Positions 34,411 to 44,828 are shown, counted from the stretch's first letter. The stretch is DNA of 64,000 nt from Streptomyces sp. WZ-12 (GCF_028898845.1 NZ_CP118574.1:8357001-8421000); one strand, 5' to 3'. Program-made: numbers and translations. The notes: generated by a model from the letters alone, not told the origin.

Positions 34411-37400
34411 ATGAGCGTCCACAACGCCCCTGGCAGGTATCAACCGATCGCCGTTGTAGGAGCCGCATGTCGACTGCCCGGTGACATCGTCGATTTGGAC
34501 GGATTGTGGCGGGTGTTGGAGGAGGGGCGGGACCTCATTGGTGAAGCGCCCGCGGCGCGGTTCGATCCCAGCCGGTTCATCGACACGAGCATGCCGCGCA
34601 CGGGGAAGAGCTACACCGCCGCGGGTGGATTCCTCTCCGATATCGCTTCTTTCGACGCCGAATACTTCGGCATCACGCCGAAAGAGGCGGCGCAGGTGGA
34701 CCCCCAGCACCGACTGTTGTTGGAGTTGGCCGCGGAAGCGCTGGACAACGCGGCGATCGCCCCGCGCGTACTGGCGGGTTCCCACACAGCGGTCTACGTC
34801 GGCATCTGCGATGCCTCTTACGGTGGGCTGCAACTGATGAGGCCCCGCTCGGCCAACGCCTACACCATGGCGGGAGCCTCCTCCTCGTTGGCGGCGAACC
34901 GGCTCTCGCACTGCCTTGACCTGCGGGGCCCCAGCATGGCGATCGACACGGCCTGCTCGTCCTCGCTGGTGGCGTTGGACCACGCGTGCCGCACGCTGTG
35001 GGACGGCACCAGCCGCACGGTACTGGCCGCGGGGGCCAACGTGCTGCTCAGCCCGTATCACTTCGTGGGGTTCTCACAGGCGTCCATGCTCTCGAAGCGG
35101 GGCAGGTGTGCGGCATTCTCCGCCGAGGCGGATGGTTTCGTCCGGGCCGAGGGCGGCGGACTCGTCGTCCTGAAGAGGCTGGAGGACGCGCAGGCCGACG
35201 GCGATCGGGTGCTCGGCCTCATCCTCGGCAGCGGTACGAACAGTGACGGCCGCACCGCGGGCGTGTCGCTCCCCAACACCGATGCGCAGGAAGCCCTGTT
35301 GTGTGCGGTGTACGAGCAAGCGGGCGTCAGCCCGGATGAGTTGGTGTATCTGGAGGCGCACGGCACCGGCACCTTGGTCGGCGATCCGGCCGAGTGCCAC
35401 GCCATCGGCCGTGCGTTGGGCTGCCGTCGGCAGGTGGGGGTGTTGCCGATCGGATCGGTGAAGTCGAACGTCGGCCACCTGGAACCCGCCTCGGGAATCG
35501 CCGGGCTGCTCAAGGCACTTCTGGTGCTGCGCCACGGCATCGCCCCGGCTACGCTGCACAGCGAACCGGCGAACCCGGACATCGACTTCGCCGGCCTGAA
35601 CCTCGCCCCGGTGGTCAACCCCCTGCCCCTGTCGGACGCCGCGCGACCGGTCGTGGGGGTCAACTCCTTCGGCTTCGGCGGCTCCAACGCCCATGTCATC
35701 GTCGGCGCCGCCCGGGAGGTACCGCGCACCGCGGCGCCGGCCATGGACGTGGCCCGCCCGGTACTGGTGTCGGCACGGACCCCGCAGGCCCTCCACCAGG
35801 CAGTGACCCGGATGTCCGAACGGCTCGCGCGGACCGAGCCCGACCAGTTCTACGACCTCGCCTACACCACGACCATGCGACGCGGTGCGCACCGGCACCG
35901 GGCGGTGGTGATCGAGACCGGGCCGAGGGAGGCGGCCGCCCGACTGGCGGCGACCTTTCCGGGTGGGGGAGAGCCGCGGGAGGAGGCCGCGGAAGAGACC
36001 GGGGCGAGTGGCGGGACGGTCGGAGAGGCGACGGAGCACGGCCGGGTGGCGTTCGCCTTCTCCGGCAACGGATCGCAGTGGGCGGGCATGGGAGCCGACC
36101 TTCTGGAGGGTGGCGGGCCCTTCGCCGCTGCCCTCGCCGCGGTGGACGCGGCGCTGATGCCGTGCCTGGGATGGTCGGTGGCTGAGAAACTGGGCACGGT
36201 CACCGAAGCCGAGTTGGTGGCGACCGAGATCGCCCAACCACTGCTGTTCGCCGTGCAGCTCGGTGTGACGGCCGTGCTGCGTGACCGCGGCATCACGCCG
36301 TCCGCCGTGATCGGCCACAGCGTGGGCGAGGTCGCCGCCGCCCACGTGGCCGGGGCGCTGAGCCTCCAACAAGCGGCACGGGTCATCGCGGAGCGCTCCC
36401 GGGCACAGGCGGCGACCGCCGGCTGCGGTCGGATGGCGGCCCTCGCCCTGCCTCGGGACGAGGCCACAGCAGCCCTCGCCGGCTACCCGGGGCTGGCGGT
36501 GGCGGCGGTGAACTCGGACCGCGATGTCTCCGTCTCGGGGCCCGAGCCCCAACTACTGGGCCTGGCCGCCGATATGAGCGCGCGGGCCGTCCCCTGCACC
36601 GTGCTGGAGCTGGACTACGCCTTCCACAGCGCCGCCATGGATGTCCTGCGCGAACCGCTGCTGCGGTCGCTGGACGACCTGGCGCCCTCGGCGACCGACC
36701 TCCCGCTGTTCTCCACGGTGACGGCACGGCGGATCGACGGCACCGAGCTGGACGCCGCCTACTGGTGGCGCAACGTCCGCGAGCCGGTGCAGTTCGGCCC
36801 CGCGATCGAGGCCGCAATGGATCACGGTGCGGACGTCTTCCTGGAGATCGGACCCCATCCCGTCCTGCAGACCTACCTGCGCCGCAGCACCGGTCGTAGG
36901 CGCGCCGGCGCTGTGGCCGTCGTGCCCACGCTGCGGCGCGCGACAGGGGGTGACCAGGCAGTGCGTAGGGCAGTTGAGGCGGCGATGGTCGCCGGAGCCG
37001 ACCTCGACTGGACGCCGTACTTCCCGTACCGGGGCCGGGTGGTGGACCTCCCCGCCTACCCCTGGCAGCGCGAACGCCACTGGAGCGGCTCCCCGCACGG
37101 CTGGGTGTGCAGCAGTGGCAACGGCCAGGTGGAGCACCCGCTGTTGGGGGAGCGGATGCCCGGCCCGCATCCGTTGTGGCACGGCGCCGTCGAACCGGCG
37201 CTGCTGCCGTGGCTGGCCGACCACCGGTTGGCAGGGTCGGTCGTGGTGCCCGCCACGGCCTATGTGGAGATGATCCTGGCCGCGGGGGAGCGGGCGCTCG
37301 GGTCGGCGGCGGAGTTGGACCGCATGAACATCAGCAGCCCGCTGACCATCCCCTGGGCGGAAGCCTCCGGCATCCAGACCCAGCTCGCGTTCAACCCGGA

Positions 37401-40400
37401 TGACGCCGTGGTGACCATCACCAGCATCGACGGGGACGCCGGTGAGTCGCGGCAGCATGTGCGCGCACGAGTCCGGCAACGCATCGGCAACGCCCCCGGC
37501 CCCCTGGATCCGGCCGACCTCCGGGCCCGCTGCACGCGCCACATCGCGGCCGCCGACCAGTACGGGGCCCTGGCGGAGCGGGGGCTGGTATACGGACCGA
37601 CGTTCCAGGTGCTGACCGAGCTGCACGTGGGGGCGGGCGAGGTGCTGGCCGCCTACCAACACCCGGATGCCAAGGGCGAGTTCACGGTCCATCCCGCACT
37701 GCTCGACGGTGCGTTGCAGGCCGGTGCGCCGCTGTTGGAGGGGTTGATGGCCGGCGGCGACGTCTACCTGCCCTCGGCCTTCGAAGCGGTGCGTGTCTGG
37801 CGTTCGCCCACCGCCGAGGGGCTGGTACACGTGCGCGAGCGGTCCGGCACCCGGACCGAAGTGTGCTGGGACATCACCGTCACCGACGAGGACGGCGCCG
37901 TCACCGTCGAGATGACGGGCTGCCGCCTGCGCCGCCTGGTCAACCCCGCACAGGCACCCGTGACCCGGCACCACACCGTGCTCCGCGCCGCCCCGCATCC
38001 CGACACCCCGGCAGGGGAGAGCCCCTTGCCCACCTCCCGGGCGATCGCCGCCGCCTGCGGGGAGCGGATCGCCGAACTGCGCCGGGCCTGGTGGCCGTTG
38101 AGGTACCCCGAAGCAGTCGACTTGTGCCAGGCGTACTTCGCGGCATGCATCGCGGCGGCCCTGGAGCGTCTCCTGCCCGAACCGTCCCACCCCTTCACCC
38201 TGACGGCACTGGTCGAGGCGGGGATGCTGGCGAAGCACATCCCCTTGCTGGAGACCGAACTGCCGGTACTGGAACGGCACGGCTTCGTCACCCGCGTAGC
38301 CCCTGACCAATGGTTGCTCGCGCCCGCCGAACGCCGCTCACCGGACCTGTACCGCAGGTATTTGTTGGAGTTCCCCGCCTCCGTCAACGAGGTAGCGCTC
38401 CTGGTGCGCAACGGTGTGCGGATCCTCTCTCTGCTCCGCGGGGAATGCGACCCCCTGGAGACCATGACCGACGAGGGGGCGGGCCACACCCTGGAGCTGT
38501 TCTTCGACGTCGCGCCGTTCAACCGCTTCCACCACCGGATCGCACAGGCGCTGGTCGACGAGATGGTGCGGCGCTGGCCGGGGGACCGGCCACTGCGCGT
38601 CCTCGAAGTCGGTGCCGGCACCGGTGGACTGGCCAGCGCCCTGCTGCCCGTCCTGCCGGCCGACCGGGCCGTGTACGTCTACACGGACGTGTCCGCGTTC
38701 TTCCTGTCGCGCGCCCAACAACGCTTCGCGCGCTACGACTTCGTGCGGTACCGCACCTTCGACCTCGACGGAGATCCGGCCGAACAGGGCCTGGCAGAAG
38801 GCGAGTTCGATCTCGTGGTGGCCTCCAACGCCCTGCACACCTGCAAGGATCTCGCCGCGACCCTGCAACGGATCGCCCGTCTCCTGGCTCCGGGTGGACA
38901 TCTTCTGAGCTTTGAGAACCACAGCATCGAGTGGCTGGCCCCCTGGTTCGGGGTCCTGGACGGTCTCTGGCACCAGCACACCGACCGTGAACTGCGCCCG
39001 CACTCGGCCCTGCTGTCCGCGGAGGACTGGCTGCCGTTGTTGGGGCGGTGCGGCTTCACCGACCTCGCCCAGCTCGGGGACGACCGCGCGTCGGACCTCG
39101 TCGCCTCCGTCGTACTGGCCACCGCTCGCCCAAGGTCCCGCGTATCGTCCCCTGCCCTTCCCGCCGGCACAGGAACCGCGGCCTACGTCATCGCCCCGGA
39201 AACGCCGGCCGAGGCGCCGTTCGCCGACTCCGTGGCGGAGTTGCTCGCGGCGTCGGGACGGCATGCGGTGCACCGGGCCCGGGCCGATGCGGACGTAGCG
39301 GAGTGGCGTCCCGGCGGCGGTGAGCCGGCCGAGGAACGCCACCTGGTGCTGGTCCTGGCCGACGCCACACCCCGTGACGTCGACGGACTGACCGAGCGCG
39401 CCGCGCAACGCGCCACCCTACTGGGCGAGTTGGCGCGGAACGGTGCGGAGCATGGTCCGCACGGTGGCGCCTCGCTGTGGCTGGTGGCTCGTCCCAGCGG
39501 CGTCCTCCCCGCGCCCGAGTGTGTCCAGGCACCCGCCGACGCGGCCGCCTGGGGCATCGCCCGCACGTTGGACAACGAGTACCCGGATCTGACCGTCCGC
39601 CGGATCAGCCTCGACCGGTCCGGCACGGTGATCGACGACGCGCAGCGCCTGGCACGCGAACTCCTCGCGCCCTCGGAGGAGAACGAGATCCTGCTCACCC
39701 GCGGGGGACGCTTCGTCCCCCGCGAGACTCCGCTCCCCGCCCCGCCCGCCGGCGCTGCGGCCGCCCACACTCTGGACGTCCACAGTCCCGGTCTCTCCTA
39801 CACCCTTGGCTGGAAGGCGGTTGAGCTGCGGAAGCCGGGCGACGGCGAGGTCACGGTCGCCGTGCGGGCCGCCGCACTGAACTACCGGGACGTCATGTCC
39901 GTGACCGGACTGCTGCCATCCGAACTCAGCGAAGGAACCCTGTACACGGCACCCGGCATCGAATACGCCGGCGTCGTCACCGCCGTGGGGCCCGGCGTCC
40001 GCACGCCGGCCGTCGGCGACCGCGTCTTCGGCCTCGCCAGCGCGGCACTCGCCTCACACGTGACCGCCCCGGTCGAGGGGTTGTGGCCGGTCCCCGACGG
40101 CATGGGTTTCGAGGCCGCGGCGACGCTTCCGGTGGCCTTCGCAACCGTTCACTACAGCCTGGAGCACCTGGCCAGGCTCCGAGCCGGCGAGACCGTCCTG
40201 ATCCACGGTGGCGCCGGCGGAGTCGGGCTGGCCGTACTCCAATTCGCCTGCCTGCGCGGCGCCCACGTCATCGCCACCGCGGGCAGCGCGACCAAACGCG
40301 ATCTGCTGCGCTCGCTCGGTGTCGCGCACGTGTTGGACTCCCGCACCCTCGACTTCGCCGAAGAGGTCAAGCGCCTCACCGGCGGGCACGGCGTCGACGT

Positions 40401-41895
40401 CGTGATCAACTCCCTCGCCGGTGAGGCCATCGGCCGCAGCCTCGAACTGCTGCGACCCGGCGGCCGGTTCGTCGAACTGGGCAAGCGCGACATCTACGAG
40501 AACAAACCGCTCTCCCTCGCGCCGTTCCACCACAACCTCGCCTTCTTCGGCGTCGACCTGCTCGCCCTGATGCACAGCCCCGACCAGGCGCTCGCCGTGA
40601 TCGAGGAGGTCGGCGAACGCGTGCGCAGCGGTGCCTACCGGCCGCTGCCGCACACCGTCTTCCCCGCGGCCCGCGTGCGCGAGGCGTTCGAGCTGATGCA
40701 GCACTCCCGGCACATCGGCAAGGTCGTGGTCGCCTTCGACCCCCTGGACGAACCCCCCGCCGTCGAGGCCGACGCCGGTCGCCCCGCCCTGGACCCGCAG
40801 GGCACCTACCTGGTGACCGGTGGGCTCAGCGGTTTCGGGGCGGCCACCGCGCACTGGCTCGCCGAGCGGGGAGCCCGCCACCTCGCCCTCGTGAGCCGGC
40901 GGGGTACGGCCGCGCCTGAAGCGCCCGCTCTCCTCGACGCGTTGGCCGGCCGCGGAATCCAGGTCACCGCGCATGCGGCCGACTGCACCGATGCGGCGCG
41001 CATGTCCGCCCTGCTCGACGGCATCGACGCCGGTGGGCATCCGCTGCGCGGCGTGGTGCACTGCGCCATGCACCTCGACGACGCGCCCCTGAGCGAACTG
41101 TCCCCGGAACGCATCGCCGCCGTACTGGCCCCCAAGGCGGGCGGCGCGCTGGTGGTGGACCAACTCACCCGCGACCGGCGGCTCGACCTGTTCCTCCTGA
41201 TCTCCTCGGTCTCCGCGTGCCTCGGAAACCTGCACCAGGCCCCCTACATCGCGGGCAACCTCTTCGCCGAAGCCCTGGTACGTCAGCGGCGCGCAGCCGG
41301 GCTCCCGGCCCAGGCCATTGCCTGGGGAGCGCTCGGCGACACCGGATACGTCGTCCGCAACGACCTGACCGCCCAACTCTCCGCCGCCGGCCTGGAACCC
41401 CTCCGACTCCGCGACGCGTTCGCCGCGGTCGACGATCTGCTCACCCGCGGCACCCCGGTGGCCGGCGTGGGCCGCTACAACTGGGGCAAGGCCCGCAGTC
41501 TCCTCCGCGCCCTCAACACCCCGCGCCACACCCTGCTGTTGCCCGAGTACAGCGAGACGGGCCTCGCGTCCCGTGAGGAGATGTTCGCCGCACTGGCCGC
41601 CCTGCCTCCAGAGGAGGCGCGCGTCGCGCTGCAGAAGACCATCACCCAACTGCTGGCCAAGGTCGTGCAGATGGACCCGGCCGGCCTCGACCCCCACCGC
41701 AGGCTGGACGAGTACGGTATCGACTCCCTCATGGCCACCGAACTCCTGACATCGATGCGCCACCAATTCGACGTCGACATCCCGCCGATGGAGCTTCTGC
41801 GCAGCAATCGCACCATCGACGGCCTCACCACACTGCTCCACCTGCGTCTGGGACTACGCAGCGACCAGCCCTCAGTTGCCGAGCCGCGACCGTAA
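34411..41895 (+). CDS. Highly reducing type I PKS, single module (KS-AT-DH-cMT-ER-KR-ACP)
   Basis: 2494 residues. KS (about 10-430): DTACSSSLVAL with Cys182, EAHGTGTLVGDP, SVKSNVGHLEPASG. AT (about 545-850): GHSVGE with Ser637, and YAFHS at 736-740 instead of the methylmalonyl YASH or malonyl HAFH. DH (about 905-1190): DHRLAGSVVVP with His938 and LLDGALQ. C-methyltransferase (about 1250-1560): LEVGAGTGG near 1399. ER (about 1785-2105): HGGAGGVGLAV near 1933. KR (about 2130-2310): GGLSGFG near 2137, Tyr2279 and Asn2283, LDD-type (B) loop HLDDAP. ACP: GIDSL with Ser2439. No thioesterase. The layout is that of iterative highly reducing (fungal-like) PKSs or Mas-like enzymes, so it probably builds one methyl-branched reduced chain iteratively. 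The ATG 34411 has GAGGA at 34399-34403. Confidence 0.95.
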   Translation: MSVHNAPGRYQPIAVVGAACRLPGDIVDLDGLWRVLEEGRDLIGEAPAARFDPSRFIDTSMPRTGKSYTAAGGFLSDIASFDAEYFGITPKEAAQVDPQHRLLLELAAEALDNAAIAPRVLAGSHTAVYVGICDASYGGLQLMRPRSANAYTMAGASSSLAANRLSHCLDLRGPSMAIDTACSSSLVALDHACRTLWDGTSRTVLAAGANVLLSPYHFVGFSQASMLSKRGRCAAFSAEADGFVRAEGGGLVVLKRLEDAQADGDRVLGLILGSGTNSDGRTAGVSLPNTDAQEALLCAVYEQAGVSPDELVYLEAHGTGTLVGDPAECHAIGRALGCRRQVGVLPIGSVKSNVGHLEPASGIAGLLKALLVLRHGIAPATLHSEPANPDIDFAGLNLAPVVNPLPLSDAARPVVGVNSFGFGGSNAHVIVGAAREVPRTAAPAMDVARPVLVSARTPQALHQAVTRMSERLARTEPDQFYDLAYTTTMRRGAHRHRAVVIETGPREAAARLAATFPGGGEPREEAAEETGASGGTVGEATEHGRVAFAFSGNGSQWAGMGADLLEGGGPFAAALAAVDAALMPCLGWSVAEKLGTVTEAELVATEIAQPLLFAVQLGVTAVLRDRGITPSAVIGHSVGEVAAAHVAGALSLQQAARVIAERSRAQAATAGCGRMAALALPRDEATAALAGYPGLAVAAVNSDRDVSVSGPEPQLLGLAADMSARAVPCTVLELDYAFHSAAMDVLREPLLRSLDDLAPSATDLPLFSTVTARRIDGTELDAAYWWRNVREPVQFGPAIEAAMDHGADVFLEIGPHPVLQTYLRRSTGRRRAGAVAVVPTLRRATGGDQAVRRAVEAAMVAGADLDWTPYFPYRGRVVDLPAYPWQRERHWSGSPHGWVCSSGNGQVEHPLLGERMPGPHPLWHGAVEPALLPWLADHRLAGSVVVPATAYVEMILAAGERALGSAAELDRMNISSPLTIPWAEASGIQTQLAFNPDDAVVTITSIDGDAGESRQHVRARVRQRIGNAPGPLDPADLRARCTRHIAAADQYGALAERGLVYGPTFQVLTELHVGAGEVLAAYQHPDAKGEFTVHPALLDGALQAGAPLLEGLMAGGDVYLPSAFEAVRVWRSPTAEGLVHVRERSGTRTEVCWDITVTDEDGAVTVEMTGCRLRRLVNPAQAPVTRHHTVLRAAPHPDTPAGESPLPTSRAIAAACGERIAELRRAWWPLRYPEAVDLCQAYFAACIAAALERLLPEPSHPFTLTALVEAGMLAKHIPLLETELPVLERHGFVTRVAPDQWLLAPAERRSPDLYRRYLLEFPASVNEVALLVRNGVRILSLLRGECDPLETMTDEGAGHTLELFFDVAPFNRFHHRIAQALVDEMVRRWPGDRPLRVLEVGAGTGGLASALLPVLPADRAVYVYTDVSAFFLSRAQQRFARYDFVRYRTFDLDGDPAEQGLAEGEFDLVVASNALHTCKDLAATLQRIARLLAPGGHLLSFENHSIEWLAPWFGVLDGLWHQHTDRELRPHSALLSAEDWLPLLGRCGFTDLAQLGDDRASDLVASVVLATARPRSRVSSPALPAGTGTAAYVIAPETPAEAPFADSVAELLAASGRHAVHRARADADVAEWRPGGGEPAEERHLVLVLADATPRDVDGLTERAAQRATLLGELARNGAEHGPHGGASLWLVARPSGVLPAPECVQAPADAAAWGIARTLDNEYPDLTVRRISLDRSGTVIDDAQRLARELLAPSEENEILLTRGGRFVPRETPLPAPPAGAAAAHTLDVHSPGLSYTLGWKAVELRKPGDGEVTVAVRAAALNYRDVMSVTGLLPSELSEGTLYTAPGIEYAGVVTAVGPGVRTPAVGDRVFGLASAALASHVTAPVEGLWPVPDGMGFEAAATLPVAFATVHYSLEHLARLRAGETVLIHGGAGGVGLAVLQFACLRGAHVIATAGSATKRDLLRSLGVAHVLDSRTLDFAEEVKRLTGGHGVDVVINSLAGEAIGRSLELLRPGGRFVELGKRDIYENKPLSLAPFHHNLAFFGVDLLALMHSPDQALAVIEEVGERVRSGAYRPLPHTVFPAARVREAFELMQHSRHIGKVVVAFDPLDEPPAVEADAGRPALDPQGTYLVTGGLSGFGAATAHWLAERGARHLALVSRRGTAAPEAPALLDALAGRGIQVTAHAADCTDAARMSALLDGIDAGGHPLRGVVHCAMHLDDAPLSELSPERIAAVLAPKAGGALVVDQLTRDRRLDLFLLISSVSACLGNLHQAPYIAGNLFAEALVRQRRAAGLPAQAIAWGALGDTGYVVRNDLTAQLSAAGLEPLRLRDAFAAVDDLLTRGTPVAGVGRYNWGKARSLLRALNTPRHTLLLPEYSETGLASREEMFAALAALPPEEARVALQKTITQLLAKVVQMDPAGLDPHRRLDEYGIDSLMATELLTSMRHQFDVDIPPMELLRSNRTIDGLTTLLHLRLGLRSDQPSVAEPRP

Positions 41896-42081
41896 CCACC
41901 GACCTCCCCGCCCAGCAGTCCGCACCTGCTGCCCCGCCGTGTTGCATGCCGACCACTGAACACCCCGGCAGGGCCACCGGAAAGCCCACCCCACCTGCCT
42001 CTCGATCACGGCCACCCGTATCGCGGTCTCGATCTCCCTACGGGCCGGTCACGCCACACGCAACCTCGAAAAGGACACCTC

Positions 42082-43467
42082 ATGCAACAGCGGCCACCCG
42101 CACGGGCGTCAACTCTGGATACGGTGCTGCTGGGCGCCACCGTCCTCATCCCCACCCTGGCCCAGGGGCCGGTCCTGCGGCGGCCTCGTATGGTCCGCCT
42201 GGCCGCCAGGTTCGACACCAACCGCATCGCCAACCGCACCCTCGCGCGGCTACGCCGACGGCACGGCGCGGGCCCGCTCTCGGTCGTCGTCCCGGGGCGA
42301 CGGGCGCTGGTGCTGCTCTCCCCGGAGGACGCCCGAAACCTGTTCGCCGCCACACCCGCGCCCCTCACCTCCGCCAACCGGGAAAAGACCGGCTGCCTGC
42401 GCCACTTCGAGCCGGACGGAGTCCTCATCTCCCCCGGCGAATCCCGCCCCGAGCGCCGCGCCTTCAACGAGACGGTCCTCGACTGGGGAGCTTCGGCCCA
42501 CCGGCTCTTCCCCGCCCTCACCCCCCGCATCCGAGAAGAGGCCCGGTCCCTGCTGAACCTCCACCACGGCTCGGGCCGGCCCCTGGACTGGGACTCCTTC
42601 TCCGCCGCCTTCTGGCGGATCATCCGCCGCGTCGTCCTCGGCGACGCCGCCCGCGACGACCACCACCTCACCGAACTCCTGAACACCCTGCGCACCGACG
42701 GCAACTGGCTCAACTTCCGCAAACCGAAGAACGCCACCCGCGACGAGTTCCTCGCCCGCGTGCGCTCCTACGTGGACAACGCCGCCCCCGACAGCCTCGC
42801 CGCCCTGGTCGCCGACACCCCGTGCCCCGAAGCAGCCAACGCCGCCGGACAGATCCCGCACTGGCTCTTCGCCTACGACGCCGCGTCCATCGCCACGTAC
42901 AGCGCCCTCGCCCTCCTGGCCGTCCACCCCGACCACGCCGACCGGGTACGCAGGGAACTCTCCGGCACGGACGCCGACCAGCCGGCCACCGCCGACACAC
43001 TGCCGTTCCTCCGGGCCTGCGTCCTGGAGTCGCTGCGCCTGTGGCCCACCTCCGTGGCCATCCTGCGTGACACGACCGCGGAGATCACCTGGCACAACGG
43101 CACCACCAGCCCGGTGGACACCGGGGTCGTCTTCTACAGTTCCTTCTTCCACCGCGACGCCCAACACCTGCCCCACGCCGACCGGTTCGAGCCCGACGCC
43201 TGGCTGGACGGCCGCAACAAGGACAACTGGGCGCTGGCTCCGTTCAGCCACGGCGCAGCGGAGTGCCCCGGGCAGGACCTCGTCCTGTTCACCACCGCCA
43301 CCCTCCTCGCCACCCTCCTCCGCGACCACCGCGCCCACCTGCTGCTCTCACGCAGCTCCCTCACCCCCTCGGCGCCGCTCCCGCACACCATCGACCACAC
43401 CACACTCCGCTTCGCACTCATTCCGAACAACAAGCCAGGTCCCGCCTCTTCAGACCCGGGACGTTGA
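42082..43467 (+). CDS. Cytochrome P450 with unusual haem-binding loop, PKS partner
   Basis: 461 residues. N-terminal hydrophobic stretch (LLGATVLIPTLAQGPVL), ExxR in VLESLRLWPTS, and the haem loop FSHGAAECPGQ with Cys395, where Ala replaces the usual Arg/His two residues before Cys. The I helix reads FAYDAASIATYSA, without the usual acid-Thr pair for O2 activation. Such changes are known in P450s that use peroxide or do non-classical chemistry. It lies 186 bases after the PKS, same strand, with AAGGAC before the ATG, so it should tailor or release the polyketide. Confidence 0.85.
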   Translation: MQQRPPARASTLDTVLLGATVLIPTLAQGPVLRRPRMVRLAARFDTNRIANRTLARLRRRHGAGPLSVVVPGRRALVLLSPEDARNLFAATPAPLTSANREKTGCLRHFEPDGVLISPGESRPERRAFNETVLDWGASAHRLFPALTPRIREEARSLLNLHHGSGRPLDWDSFSAAFWRIIRRVVLGDAARDDHHLTELLNTLRTDGNWLNFRKPKNATRDEFLARVRSYVDNAAPDSLAALVADTPCPEAANAAGQIPHWLFAYDAASIATYSALALLAVHPDHADRVRRELSGTDADQPATADTLPFLRACVLESLRLWPTSVAILRDTTAEITWHNGTTSPVDTGVVFYSSFFHRDAQHLPHADRFEPDAWLDGRNKDNWALAPFSHGAAECPGQDLVLFTTATLLATLLRDHRAHLLLSRSSLTPSAPLPHTIDHTTLRFALIPNNKPGPASSDPGR

Positions 43468-43551
43468 GGAGCGAGGGTCGGGATCGGGCGGCCGGTATCG
43501 CTGGCCTCGATGGGGGCGGCTGGACCAGGGGATGGGTCGCCAACGCAGTGG

Positions 43552-43576
43552 GGGCCCAGTGGATACCACTGGGCCC
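43552..43576. terminator. Strong hairpin between the P450 gene and tRNA-fMet
   Basis: Arms GGGCCCAGTGG / CCACTGGGCCC with loop ATA, 11 bases past the tRNA 3' end (minus strand) and 85 bases past the P450 gene. Sequence differs from the hairpin at the other tRNA, although the design is the same. Confidence 0.82.
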
Positions 43577-43587
43577 TCACGCCTGAG

Positions 43588-43661
43588 TAGCGGGGACAGG
43601 ATTTGAACCTGCGACCTCTGGGTTATGAGCCCAGCGAGCTACCGAGCTGCTCCACCCCGCG
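43588..43661 (-). tRNA. Initiator tRNA-fMet (CAU), second copy
   Basis: Identical over all 74 bases to the gene at 28444. Its 5' flank (GACGGCACGATGAACTGTAC and beyond, on the plus strand) is also nearly identical for about 55 bases, so the promoter is duplicated too. CCA is not encoded. Confidence 0.93.
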
Positions 43662-43880
43662 ACGGCACGATGAACTGTACGGCATTGCGCGGGATCAATC
43701 GAATCGCCGTCGGAGCGGCCCGACCAGCAGGGATCTGGTTTCGACGGCGCACCCGCCGGTCTCGCTGGTGGCACTCTTCACGGTGCCTTGGAAGCTGATC
43801 GGATGGTGACCGGCCCGACGAGGCTGCGTTCCCGTTGCGGCCGGTCGCCGTCGCATGCGGCCCAGTCGAGTCACGGCCCG

Positions 43881-44828
43881 TCAGGAGTGCGGTGACAGGC
43901 CGTCGTCCACGGGGGTGTTCTGGGGTTCCAGCGCGATGCCGGAGTTCCTGGCCTGTTCGAGGATCAGAGCGGCGAAGTCCTCCTCGACGTGTCCCGCGCC
44001 GATGGCACCCGCGATGAGCTGGGCGGTGGCGGCGGCGAGCGGCATCGGGACCTCCAACTCCCGGGCGGCAGACAGTCCCAGGTCGAAGTCCTTGCGCAGC
44101 AGCGGCATGGTGAACGTCGGCGTGAAGTCCAGGTTGACGAGGGCTGGCGACTTGTAGCGGGTGTAGAGCGAGCCCATCACGGAGTCGTTGAGGAATTCCA
44201 GGAAGGCGGAACGGCTGACACCGCCCTTCTCCGCGAGGACGGTGATCTCGGCGAGCGACTGGGTGACGACGCCGAGGAAGACGTTGTGCGCGATCTTGAC
44301 GAGGCGGGCGACTTCGCCCTCGCCGACGTAGGTCACTCCGCGGCCCAACTGTGCGAGCAGCGGCTCGACTTGGGCGTACGCCTCGCGAGGGCCGGAGACC
44401 GCGACGGTCAACTTGCCCGCCGCGATTACCTTCGGGTTCCCACTCACCGGGGCGGCCAGGAAGTCGGTCCCGCGCTCGGCGGCCGCGTTCCGCATCAGCG
44501 CGGACGTCTGCGTGGACACCGTGGAGCTGTCGACCAGCACGCCCGGTGCGGCGTCGGGCGAGGTCAGCACACCGCTCGGACCCGTGCTGACCGCCTCCAG
44601 GTCGGGCGAGGCGGAGACCATGGTGAAGACGACGTCCCGGTCGGCCAGGTCGACCGGCCGGTCGACGACCGCGGCTCCCCGTTCAGCCAGTGGTTCGGCC
44701 TTGGCGCGGGTCCTGTTGTAGACGGCTACGTCGTGCCCCGCGTCCAACAGCCGGGCGGCGAGTTGGAAGCCCATGCGGCCGGTACCGATCCACCCCACGC
44801 GCGGGCGATCTTGTGCGACGTACGGCAT
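43881..44828 (-). CDS. Beta-hydroxyacid dehydrogenase-family oxidoreductase
   Basis: 315 residues. N-terminal NAD(P) domain VGWIGTGRMGFQLAARLLDAGHDVAVYNRTRAKAEPLAERGA (GxGxMG, then NRT which favours NADP). Substrate motif VDSSTVSTQTSALMRNAAAERGTDFLAAPVSGNPKVIAAGKL and the catalytic Lys region ARLVKIAHNVFLG (KxxHN) are conserved. Acts on 3-hydroxyacids, or on aldehydes/imines as in the glyoxylate reductase/imine reductase branches. ATG 44828 follows GGGAGAG. Confidence 0.88.
   Translation of the reverse strand: MPYVAQDRPRVGWIGTGRMGFQLAARLLDAGHDVAVYNRTRAKAEPLAERGAAVVDRPVDLADRDVVFTMVSASPDLEAVSTGPSGVLTSPDAAPGVLVDSSTVSTQTSALMRNAAAERGTDFLAAPVSGNPKVIAAGKLTVAVSGPREAYAQVEPLLAQLGRGVTYVGEGEVARLVKIAHNVFLGVVTQSLAEITVLAEKGGVSRSAFLEFLNDSVMGSLYTRYKSPALVNLDFTPTFTMPLLRKDFDLGLSAARELEVPMPLAAATAQLIAGAIGAGHVEEDFAALILEQARNSGIALEPQNTPVDDGLSPHS

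Noticed and set aside
40054..41841. 595-residue minus-strand ORF inside the PKS
   Set aside because: Antisense shadow of ER, KR and ACP domains.
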